This document shows, piece after piece, positions 1 through 4,765 of a DNA stretch of 5,515 bases. The position numbers and the translations under genes were made by a program. This stretch comes from Alphaproteobacteria bacterium. GTDB lineage: Bacteria > Pseudomonadota > Alphaproteobacteria > Sphingomonadales > Sphingomonadaceae. How positions within the stretch are numbered: the first letter of the stretch is position 1; each line of letters begins with the position of its first letter. Where the stretch lies: positions 1 through 5,515 of the forward strand of contig JAQGLH010000274.1 of assembly GCA_028293005.1 (NCBI GenBank), written 5' to 3'. The notes beneath the pieces are model-generated. The model saw nothing but the letters and a program-made list of their open reading frames with translations. It was not told the DNA's origin and ran no database searches.

Positions 1-980
1 TGCGCCCGCATCGCCTCGCCATCTTCGGGGGGAGCGCCATCGGGCGCGGAGACGATGATCGTCGCGAAGCGGCGGGTGCGGTCGAAGCGCACGTCGACCT
101 GGCTGTAATGATAGCCTTCGTCGTCGACCGTCCGCACGAGCGGCGTCAATGCAACTCCCTTGCCCGCCTCCGGCCGGCGCGACTGCGCCGCGAGCGCATC
201 GGCCTTCGCGCGCACTGTCTCTGCCCAGCGGCCGGGCGTAGCGATGTCGTCGACCAGGCCCCATTGCTTCGCGCGCCGGCCGCGCACGCCTTCCTCCGAG
301 GTGCAGAAGACGTCGGCGAGGTCGCGCCGCACCTTGCGCTTGTCGACGACGCGCGTGAGGCCGCCGGTGCCGGGCAGCACCGCGAGCAAGGGCACTTCGG
401 GAAGCGAGATCGCCGACGAACGGTCGTCGACCAGCAAGATCTCGTCGCAGGCCAGCGCGATCTCGTAGCCGCCGCCGGCGCAGGTGCCGTTGACCGCAGC
501 GAGAAACCTGAGGCTGCCGCTGGCCGAGCTGTCCTCGAAGCCGTTGCGGGTCTCGTTGGTGAACTTGCAGAAATTCACCGTCCACTCGTGGCTCGACTGG
601 CCGAGCATGTAGATGTTGGCGCCCGAGCAGAAGATGCGTTCGGCACCGGAGGTGAGCACCACGCAGCCGACCTCGGGATGCTCGAAGCGCAGCCGCTGGA
701 CGATGTCGTACAGCTCCATGTCGACCCCGAGGTCGTAGCTGTTGAGCTTGAGCTTGTAGCCCTCGACGAGTCCGCCGTCGGGATCGACGTTCATCGTCAC
801 CGTGGCGATTCGCCCATCGATGCTGAGCTGCCAATGACGCCAGGCGCCGCTCTGCCGCTCGTAGGTGAAAAGCGGCCCCCCCCCTTCTCCTGTGGCGCCT
901 GCTGCTGTGGCGCCGCCGGCCTCGCTCCGCGACTGGGGCCGGTTTGGGGACGCTGGGGTGTGCGCGAGACTGATGGCCAT
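1..980 (-). CDS. boxC: Benzoyl-CoA-dihydrodiol lyase BoxC, N-terminal part (runs off the left edge)
   Basis: BoxC is a cytosolic crotonase-superfamily enzyme. It opens the ring of 2,3-epoxybenzoyl-CoA (or its dihydrodiol) made by BoxAB, giving 3,4-dehydroadipyl-CoA semialdehyde and formate. The window holds 326 codons; BoxC proteins are usually about 550 residues, so roughly 60% is present. Visible family signatures are GYKLKLNSYDLGVD (residues 74-87), CSGANIYML (118-126), the glycine-rich CAGGGYEIALACDE (167-180) and LPEVPLLAVLPGTGG (193-207). The last two are very characteristic of BoxC and are not found in ordinary enoyl-CoA hydratases. The ATG at 980 is chosen because AGGAG lies 7 nt upstream. 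Residues 1-36 are a low-complexity Ala/Gly/Pro/Ser stretch, encoded partly by nine consecutive G bases, and are unlike the short N-termini usual in BoxC. boxR lies 55 bp upstream in the same direction, with CTATA-type motifs between them. Family assignment is firm; the exact N-terminus is less so. Confidence 0.95.
   Translation of the reverse strand, partial: MAISLAHTPASPNRPQSRSEAGGATAAGATGEGGGPLFTYERQSGAWRHWQLSIDGRIATVTMNVDPDGGLVEGYKLKLNSYDLGVDMELYDIVQRLRFEHPEVGCVVLTSGAERIFCSGANIYMLGQSSHEWTVNFCKFTNETRNGFEDSSASGSLRFLAAVNGTCAGGGYEIALACDEILLVDDRSSAISLPEVPLLAVLPGTGGLTRVVDKRKVRRDLADVFCTSEEGVRGRRAKQWGLVDDIATPGRWAETVRAKADALAAQSRRPEAGKGVALTPLVRTVDDEGYHYSQVDVRFDRTRRFATIIVSAPDGAPPEDGEAMRA
876..884. 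repeat. Nine-base C/G homopolymer inside the boxC reading frame
   Basis: Nine consecutive C on the plus strand (G on the coding strand) encode Gly33-Gly35 of boxC. The reading frame is intact with nine bases, because it continues into the conserved BoxC domain. A gain or loss of one base would shift the frame near codon 35. Confidence 0.9.
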
Positions 981-1002
981 GAGGGTGCTCCTATCGCTGG
1001 CC

Positions 1003-1016
1003 TGCACTATAGATCA
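1003..1016. promoter_or_regulatory. Putative BoxR operator 1, at the boxC promoter
   Basis: TGCACTATAGATCA is a 14-bp imperfect palindrome (5 of 7 pairs) with a self-complementary CTATAG centre. It fits a TGCA-N6-TGCA-like layout and matches the site at 1032-1045 in 11 of 14 positions. It lies 23 bp upstream of the boxC start. On the minus strand it overlaps a possible -10 (TATAGT), with TTGCGA 15 bp further upstream as a poor -35. Binding by BoxR is inferred from position and similarity. Confidence 0.5.
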
Positions 1017-1031
1017 TATTCACTCCTCGCA

Positions 1032-1045
1032 AGCACTATAATTCA
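1032..1045. promoter_or_regulatory. Putative BoxR operator 2, at the end of boxR
   Basis: AGCACTATAATTCA overlaps the boxR stop codon and lies 29 bp from operator 1 (start to start). It matches the site at 1954-1967 beyond the other end of boxR in 12 of 14 positions. With operator 1 it would bracket the -35/-10 region of a boxC promoter read leftward. Confidence 0.45.
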
Positions 1046-1911
1046 TTCATCAGCTCGGCAGCCAGCTGTTCGAGCCGATCGACCGTTGTCTCGAAGCCCT
1101 GCGCCGACGTGTTGAGACGCGCTTCGGCGCGCGCGTAATCGGCCGAGCGCGCGGCGAGGATCGCCTTGAGATCGTCCATCGCGTTGCGGTTGCTCGCCAT
1201 CGGCCGGAAATCGCCCTGCGCCATCACCCGGCTCATATGATCCTCGGGCGAGGCTTCGAGCCAGATGCTGTGCGCGCTCTGGAGGATGCGATCGTAGAGG
1301 CCCGCGTCGGCAACGATCCCGCCCGGCGTGGCGATCACCGCCGCTTCGTGCCGCGCGACGACATCCTCCCACGCGCCATGCTCGTAGCGGCGCAGCGCAC
1401 CGGGCCCGCCGAGCTCGATGAGGAAGCGCATCTCGCCGCCATAAGCGCGCTCGACCTCCTTCGACATCTCGACGAACGGCACCGCGAGCCGCTCGGCAAG
1501 CGCCTGGCCGAGCGACGATTTGCCGGCGCCGCGGAGCCCGACCAGCACCACACGCCGCGCCTTGGACGAATCGTAAGGCGCCGGCCGCCGCAGCGTTTCG
1601 AGCATCGCCGGAAGCCGCGCTTCGGGCAGGCGCCGCAACAGCGCCGCCGCGTCGGCCCGGATTTCGCTTCGCTCGCCGCCGAGCGGGAGTAGATCGGCGA
1701 CGGCGAGCTCGAGCGCGCCGGCGAGCGATGCAAGCACGCCGACGGTCGGATTGCCGGTGCCGGCTTCGATATGGGCTAGATAGCGTTCGGAGGTCCCCGA
1801 TAGCGTAGCAAGCTGGCGGCGCGTCAGCCCCGCCTTTGCGCGCGCGGCGCGAAGCCGCTGCCCGACCTCGCCTGCGCCGCCCTCGCCGTTTGCTGCTCTT
1901 GGCTGAACCAC
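1036..1911 (-). CDS. boxR: BoxR-type benzoyl-CoA-responsive repressor (XRE HTH fused to shikimate-kinase-like domain)
   Basis: BoxR/BzdR proteins repress benzoate-degradation operons and release DNA when benzoyl-CoA binds the kinase-like domain. An XRE/Cro helix-turn-helix spans about residues 17-77 (GLTRRQLATLSGTSERYLAHIE), followed by a linker and a shikimate-kinase fold. The Walker A loop GLRGAGKS is at 125-132, and the later loop is VIATPGGIVAD, where true kinases usually have ATGGG. The shikimate-kinase DxD substrate motif is replaced by MSKEVER, consistent with ligand sensing rather than catalysis. The GTG at 1911 (291 aa) is preferred because AGAGG lies 5 nt upstream; a TTG at 1926 (296 aa) is in frame but has no ribosome binding site. 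About 300 aa is normal for the family. boxC follows in the same direction, and the flavodoxin gene is divergent across 67 bp. Similar CTATA motifs at both ends suggest autoregulation. The call is strong; the ligand is inferred from the family. Confidence 0.92.
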   Translation of the reverse strand: MVQPRAANGEGGAGEVGQRLRAARAKAGLTRRQLATLSGTSERYLAHIEAGTGNPTVGVLASLAGALELAVADLLPLGGERSEIRADAAALLRRLPEARLPAMLETLRRPAPYDSSKARRVVLVGLRGAGKSSLGQALAERLAVPFVEMSKEVERAYGGEMRFLIELGGPGALRRYEHGAWEDVVARHEAAVIATPGGIVADAGLYDRILQSAHSIWLEASPEDHMSRVMAQGDFRPMASNRNAMDDLKAILAARSADYARAEARLNTSAQGFETTVDRLEQLAAELMNEL

Positions 1912-1920
1912 ACAGGCCTC

Positions 1921-1949
1921 TTGCAAAAGTGCTATATATTACATATAGG
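1921..1949 (+). promoter_or_regulatory. Candidate promoter for the flavodoxin-PaaG-like operon
   Basis: TTGCAA (1921-1926) is followed after 17 bp by TATAGG (1944-1949), a moderate sigma-70-like pair 30 bp before the flavodoxin start. Operator-like site 3 lies in the spacer and site 4 just downstream, a layout suited to repression. The region is AT-rich against a GC-rich background and must also hold the boxR promoter on the other strand, which I cannot place reliably. Confidence 0.4.
1930..1943. promoter_or_regulatory. Putative BoxR operator 3, in the divergent promoter region
   Basis: TGCTATATATTACA has the same TG-N10-CA palindromic layout as operator 1 (5 of 7 pairs) but only 9 of 14 matches to operator 2, so it is the weakest of the four sites. 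It lies between boxR and the flavodoxin gene, inside the candidate promoter spacer. Confidence 0.35.
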
Positions 1950-1953
1950 CGTG

Positions 1954-1967
1954 AGAACTATATTTCA
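1954..1967. promoter_or_regulatory. Putative BoxR operator 4, just upstream of the flavodoxin RBS
   Basis: AGAACTATATTTCA matches operator 2 at 12 of 14 positions. It sits inside GTGA-N10-TCAC (1951-1968), and its CTATAT (1958-1963) forms a perfect inverted repeat with ATATAG at 1943-1948 across 9 bp. It ends just before the flavodoxin ribosome binding site, so bound repressor would block transcription start or elongation. Confidence 0.45.
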
Positions 1968-1978
1968 CGGAGCGCGCC

Positions 1979-2443
1979 ATGTCGAGTGAACGGATCGGAA
2001 TTTTCGTCGCCTCGGTCACCGGCCTTGCCGATATTTGCGCCGAGGAGATCGCCTCCGCGCTCGAAGCGGTCGGCGCATCCAGCGAGACGCAGCGGATGGA
2101 CGGGCTCGACGTCGCCGCGCTTGCCGATTTCGGCACGATCCTGATCGTTTACTCGACCTACGGCCACGGCGATATTCACGACAACGGCCAAGCCTTGTTC
2201 GAATCGATCGAGCAATGCGACAGCCTCGCCGGCAAGAAATTCCTCGTCTACGGCCTCGGCGACCGCACCTTCTCCGACACCTTCTGCCGCGCCGGCGAGC
2301 GCTGGGACGAATTGCTCGAACGCAAGGGTGCGATCCGCCTCGCGCCGCTCGAGCGTCACGACGCATGCTCGGGCACGCTCGCCGAGGATGAGGCGGCCGC
2401 CTGGGCGGCGCGTTGGGCCGCGACGCTCAAGCTTGCTGCCTGA
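1979..2443 (+). CDS. Short-chain flavodoxin (MioC-like FMN electron carrier)
   Basis: This 154-aa protein has the hallmarks of an FMN-binding flavodoxin: a phosphate loop SVTGLA at residues 12-17, an isoalloxazine loop STYGHGDIHDNG (59-70), and GLGDRTFSDTFCRAG (92-106), the third loop typical of MioC and of the FMN domains of sulfite reductase and cytochrome P450 reductase. No signal peptide is visible, so it should be cytosolic. The start is ATG with GGAG 6 nt upstream. It is the first gene of a plus-strand pair with the PaaG-like gene (6-bp gap) and is divergent from boxR. Flavodoxins pass single electrons to oxygenases or other redox enzymes. Here the candidates are the Rieske oxygenase downstream or the BoxAB epoxidase expected beyond the window, but the partner is inferred from context only. 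No NADPH-binding domain is present, so a separate reductase is needed. Confidence 0.88.
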   Translation: MSSERIGIFVASVTGLADICAEEIASALEAVGASSETQRMDGLDVAALADFGTILIVYSTYGHGDIHDNGQALFESIEQCDSLAGKKFLVYGLGDRTFSDTFCRAGERWDELLERKGAIRLAPLERHDACSGTLAEDEAAAWAARWAATLKLAA

Positions 2444-2449
2444 GCCGCC

Positions 2450-3259
2450 ATGGCCGATCCACTGGCTGACGACAGCGATCAGGCCGCGCGTCTGACCATC
2501 GACGGCGCGGTCGCGACGATCACGCTCAATCGCCCGCAGCGGCTCAACGCGTTCAACCTTGCGATGCACGAGGCGCTGCGCGCGGCGCTCGACCGCGTCG
2601 AGCAGGACGACAGCATCCGCGCTCTGATCGTCACCGGCGCCGGCCGCGCGTTCAGCGCCGGCCAGGATCTGGGCGATCGCGCCGCCGCGTTCGAAGCCGG
2701 CACCCCGCCCGATCTCGGCGCCTTGCTCGAGCTTCACTACAACCGCCTGATCCTGCGCATCGCCGCGCTGCCGATCCCGGTCATCGCCGCCGTCAACGGC
2801 GTCGCCTTCGGAGCGGGCGCGGGGCTCGCGATCGCCTGCGATATCGCGATCGCCGGCGGGTCGGCGCAATTCGTGTTCGGCTTCTGCAGGGTCGGGCTCG
2901 GGCCAGACGCCGGGACGAGTTGGTTCCTGCCGCACCGCGCCGGTCCCGGCCGGGCGCTCGCGTTGATGCTCACCGGTGAAGCGATCGACGCGGCACGCGC
3001 CGAGCAGATCGGACTCGTCGCGCGGACGGTGGCGGACGACGCACTCGCGCACCAGGCGCGCGCGCTTGCCGATGGCTTTGCCAACGGGCCGCGCGAAGCG
3101 CTCGCCGCGGCCAAGCAGCAGATGCGCACCGGCTTCCTCGGCTCGCTGGAAGCGGCGCTCGCAAGCGAAGCGGCGATGCAACGGCGGCTCGGCGCGACCG
3201 AGGATTATCGCGAAGCCGTCGCGGCCTTTGCCGAAAAGCGCCCGCCGCGCTTTCGCTAA
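2450..3259 (+). CDS. PaaG-like enoyl-CoA hydratase/isomerase (crotonase superfamily)
   Basis: This 269-aa protein is a full-length crotonase-fold enzyme acting on an acyl-CoA thioester. Visible are LNRPQRLNAFN (26-36), the first oxyanion-hole segment FSAGQDLGDR (68-77), the second at NGVAFGAGAGLAIACD (116-131), and GLGPDAGTSWFLP (149-161). In the last, Asp153 aligns with the catalytic aspartate of PaaG, the 2-(1,2-epoxy-1,2-dihydrophenyl)acetyl-CoA isomerase. The C-terminal EDYREAVAAFAEKRPPRF also resembles PaaG. PaaG turns a ring epoxide of phenylacetyl-CoA into an oxepin and can shift double bonds in enoyl-CoAs. The glutamates used by true hydratases are not seen at the usual sites, which favours isomerase activity. 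The ATG is 6 bp after the flavodoxin stop without a clear ribosome binding site, so translation is probably coupled. Next to box genes it may act on an aromatic epoxide or unsaturated ring-cleavage CoA ester. The family is firm; the substrate is unknown. Confidence 0.85.
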   Translation: MADPLADDSDQAARLTIDGAVATITLNRPQRLNAFNLAMHEALRAALDRVEQDDSIRALIVTGAGRAFSAGQDLGDRAAAFEAGTPPDLGALLELHYNRLILRIAALPIPVIAAVNGVAFGAGAGLAIACDIAIAGGSAQFVFGFCRVGLGPDAGTSWFLPHRAGPGRALALMLTGEAIDAARAEQIGLVARTVADDALAHQARALADGFANGPREALAAAKQQMRTGFLGSLEAALASEAAMQRRLGATEDYREAVAAFAEKRPPRFR

Positions 3260-3273
3260 GCGCCGAGCGTATC

Positions 3274-3297
3274 CAGGCACCTCTTCGCGGAGGCCTG
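3274..3297 (+). terminator. Weak hairpin after the PaaG-like gene
   Basis: CAGGC (3274-3278) pairs with GCCTG (3293-3297). Inside, CTC (3281-3283) pairs with GAG (3290-3292) around a TTCGCG loop, leaving a 2-nt bulge. It begins 14 nt after the stop codon. No T-run follows, so termination, if any, would be partial. Confidence 0.3.
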
Positions 3298-3315
3298 TCG
3301 AACCGCACACATTTC

Positions 3316-3325
3316 TTGCATGCAA
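3316..3325. promoter_or_regulatory. Perfect palindrome TTGCATGCAA, possible activator or operator site
   Basis: This 10-bp perfect palindrome has TTTC immediately before it and GAAA 2 bp after it, a near-symmetrical extension. It is 184 bp upstream of the oxygenase start and about 110 bp upstream of the weak GG-N10-GC element, a normal distance for a sigma-54 activator site. It also contains two abutting TGCA units, so a BoxR-type protein is an alternative binder. No function is proven. Confidence 0.35.
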
Positions 3326-3341
3326 ACGAAAGAAGGAGCGG

Positions 3342-3365
3342 CCTTCGACGGCTCAGGCCGAACGG
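3342..3365. repeat. Degenerate copy of a dispersed intergenic repeat (CTTCGACAGGCTCAG type)
   Basis: The 24-bp stretch contains TTCGACGGCTCAGGCCGAAC. It differs by a missing base from the intergenic repeat I recall as common in sphingomonads and some Burkholderiales, whose core reads TTCGACAGGCTCAGG followed by CGAAC. A half copy in the opposite orientation, GCCTGTCGAA, lies at 3293-3302. The family match is from memory. Confidence 0.5.
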
Positions 3366-3416
3366 TCGGGAATTCCGCCACTCGGCAAGTCCTGCATTCG
3401 CGCGAGTTGGGCAGTG

Positions 3417-3442
3417 GGAGAAACCCCTCACCCCGGTTTCCC
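3417..3442 (+). other. Leader hairpin upstream of the Rieske oxygenase gene
   Basis: GAAACC (3420-3425) pairs perfectly with GGTTTC (3435-3440) around a 9-nt loop. Two more G-C pairs extend the stem past a bulged A (3417-3418 with 3441-3442). It ends 66 nt before the oxygenase start and overlaps the candidate -24/-12 element, so it may be part of a leader RNA or may be chance. Confidence 0.3.
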
Positions 3443-3449
3443 AATCGCA
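3435..3449 (+). promoter_or_regulatory. Weak sigma-54-like -24/-12 element
   Basis: GG (3435-3436) is followed after exactly 10 bp by GC (3447-3448), the invariant pair of sigma-54 promoters. The -12 part reads TCGCA against the usual TTGCA, but the -24 part lacks CAC after GG. It lies about 60 bp before the oxygenase ATG, and a sigma-54 activator gene is the next gene over. It is the only GG-N10-GC I found in this gap with a reasonable -12 half. Confidence 0.25.
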
Positions 3450-3470
3450 TCCAATTCGGTTAAGGATTGG
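3441..3470. repeat. CCAAT/ATTGG repeat cluster in the oxygenase leader
   Basis: CCAAT occurs at 3441-3445 and 3451-3455, spaced one helical turn apart, and is followed by the inverted copy ATTGG at 3466-3470. The pair 3451-3455/3466-3470 is a perfect 5-bp inverted repeat with a 10-bp spacer. It could be an operator for the oxygenase gene; no known regulator is assigned. Confidence 0.3.
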
Positions 3471-3508
3471 CGGATCGTCCCAGGACGGAAGACAATAGGA
3501 GAGTCGAT

Positions 3509-4687
3509 ATGGCGTCGAGCCCGCAACTTCTCTGGCCGCGCAACTATAACGAGGTGCCCAAGGAAGTTTTCTTCCGCGACGACATCTATCAGGCGGAGCT
3601 CGAGCGCATCTTCTACGGCCCCGAATGGCATCCCGTGGCGCACGAAAGCGAGGTGCCCAACAAGGGCGACTTCAAGACCACCAATCTCGCCGGGGTGCCA
3701 TTGCTGGTCGCGCGCGGAAAGGACGATGTCGTCCGCGTCTTCTACAACAGTTGCGCGCACCGCGGGAACCAGGTCGAGACCGCGCCGATGGGCAACAAGA
3801 AAGAATTCGAATGCCCCTACCACCGCTGGCTTTTCAGCACCGAGGGCAAGCTGATCGGCTGCTCGAACGAGCGCGAATTCTCGCCCGGCTTCGACCGCAA
3901 GGACTATCCGCTCGCGCAGCCGCGCACGGAGAGCTTTCTCGGCATGATCTTCGTCACGATGTCGCCCGAGACCGAGTCGCTCGACGAGTTCCTCGGCGAG
4001 CTCAAGACGACGTTCGCGGCGCTGATGGGCGGCGACGGGCGGCTCAAGCTGCTTGGCTATCAGAAGGTGCGCTACGACAGCAATTGGAAGGCCTATACCG
4101 ACAACGACGGCTATCACGCGCCGTTGCTCCACCAGGCGTTCAAGCTGCTCAACTGGCAGGGCGGCCAAGGCCGGCAGTATAACGCCACCAAGCGCGGCCA
4201 TATCGGCTTCGAAGCGGCGCTCGCCGTCGCGACCGGCCACAATGCGCTGCAGGATCCTTCGATCATCGCGTTCAAGGGGCAGGACCCGGCGGTCGGCTCG
4301 CGCATCGTCAACATTTTCCCGACGTTCGGCGCGGTCAAGCATCTCGACGTGATCAACTTCCGCTTCGCGATGCCGGTTTCGACCGAGAAGGTCGAGGTCC
4401 ACTACGCCTATTTCGCGCACCAGGACGACGATGATGAAATGGCGCTCCACCGCCTGCGCCAAAGCTCGAACCTGCTGGGGCCGTGCGGCCTGATCAGCAT
4501 GGAGGACGCGTCGATCTTCCACCGCGTCCACATCGGCAACAAGACGCCAGGCAAGGCGATCTTCCAGAAGGGCGTCACGGACTTCGATTCGATCCCGAAC
4601 GAGATGCTGCAGAACGACGAGACGGGCCAGCTGCAGCGCTGGGAATATTATCGCGAGGTGATGGGCTTCGAACGCGCCGCAGCCTGA
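3509..4687 (+). CDS. Rieske non-haem iron aromatic ring-hydroxylating oxygenase, alpha subunit
   Basis: This 392-aa cytosolic oxygenase subunit has a Rieske [2Fe-2S] site C82-x-H84-(17)-C102-x2-H105 (CAHRG and CPYHRW) in the N-terminal third. A mononuclear iron domain follows: SNWKAYTDNDGYHAPLLH (191-208) supplies H203 and H208, D333 in SMEDASIF is the likely third ligand, and D200 is the likely bridge between Rieske and iron centres. Length and layout fit ring-hydroxylating dioxygenases and monooxygenases. The ATG at 3509 has AGGAG 7 nt upstream; an in-frame TTG at 3467 has no such signal. The segment between D198-N199 and D200-x-Y-H is two residues shorter than the usual E-N-x2-D-x-Y-H. No beta subunit, ferredoxin or reductase gene is in the window, so it may be an alpha-only oxygenase fed by a distant reductase or by the flavodoxin. 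The substrate is unknown; the surroundings point to an aromatic or related carboxylic acid or its CoA ester. Confidence 0.92.
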   Translation: MASSPQLLWPRNYNEVPKEVFFRDDIYQAELERIFYGPEWHPVAHESEVPNKGDFKTTNLAGVPLLVARGKDDVVRVFYNSCAHRGNQVETAPMGNKKEFECPYHRWLFSTEGKLIGCSNEREFSPGFDRKDYPLAQPRTESFLGMIFVTMSPETESLDEFLGELKTTFAALMGGDGRLKLLGYQKVRYDSNWKAYTDNDGYHAPLLHQAFKLLNWQGGQGRQYNATKRGHIGFEAALAVATGHNALQDPSIIAFKGQDPAVGSRIVNIFPTFGAVKHLDVINFRFAMPVSTEKVEVHYAYFAHQDDDDEMALHRLRQSSNLLGPCGLISMEDASIFHRVHIGNKTPGKAIFQKGVTDFDSIPNEMLQNDETGQLQRWEYYREVMGFERAAA

Positions 4688-4696
4688 GCCGAGCCG

Positions 4697-4714
4697 GCAC
4701 GGCCGACCCCGTGC
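4697..4714. terminator. GC-rich hairpin between the convergent genes
   Basis: GCACGG (4697-4702) pairs with CCGTGC (4709-4714) around a 6-nt loop, 10 nt after the oxygenase stop. It lies in the 69-bp convergent gap and could serve the oxygenase transcript. No T-run follows, so it would be an atypical terminator. Confidence 0.4.
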
Positions 4715-4749
4715 GCTAGACTAAAGAAGCCCAATCGCGACGCAGGCGG

Positions 4750-4765
4750 CGCGGCTTCAGCCGCG
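4750..4765. terminator. Palindromic hairpin over the 3' end of the sigma-54 activator gene
   Basis: CGCGGCTTCAGCCGCG is a perfect inverted repeat apart from its two central bases and covers the activator stop codon (4757-4759). It could form a compact stem with a four-base loop at the end of the minus-strand transcript. No T-run follows. Confidence 0.3.

Noticed and set aside
108..1115. 335-codon open frame on the plus strand opposite boxC
   Set aside because: It is fully antisense to a clear BoxC sequence, runs through the boxC promoter and into boxR, and encodes a composition with no recognisable domain. It is a high-GC shadow frame.
1912..1926. Five-residue N-terminal extension of boxR from a TTG codon
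   Set aside because: No ribosome binding site precedes the TTG, whereas AGAGG precedes the GTG at 1911. The difference is small and not decisive.
1958..3325. 455-codon open frame on the minus strand opposite the flavodoxin and PaaG-like genes
   Set aside because: It is long, but antisense to two strongly supported genes, rich in Arg/Asp/Gly without motifs, and crosses gene boundaries and the operator region.
3256..3450. 64-codon minus-strand frame in the PaaG-oxygenase gap
   Set aside because: It runs through the dispersed repeat, whose translation commonly yields spurious VRPEP-like peptides. It has no convincing ribosome binding site.
3467..3508. 14-residue N-terminal extension of the oxygenase from a TTG codon
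   Set aside because: The ATG at 3509 has a strong AGGAG at the right spacing, which lies inside the extension; the TTG has none.
3428..4531. 367-codon open frame on the minus strand opposite the Rieske oxygenase
   Set aside because: It is antisense to a gene with all metal ligands in place, with no domain of its own.
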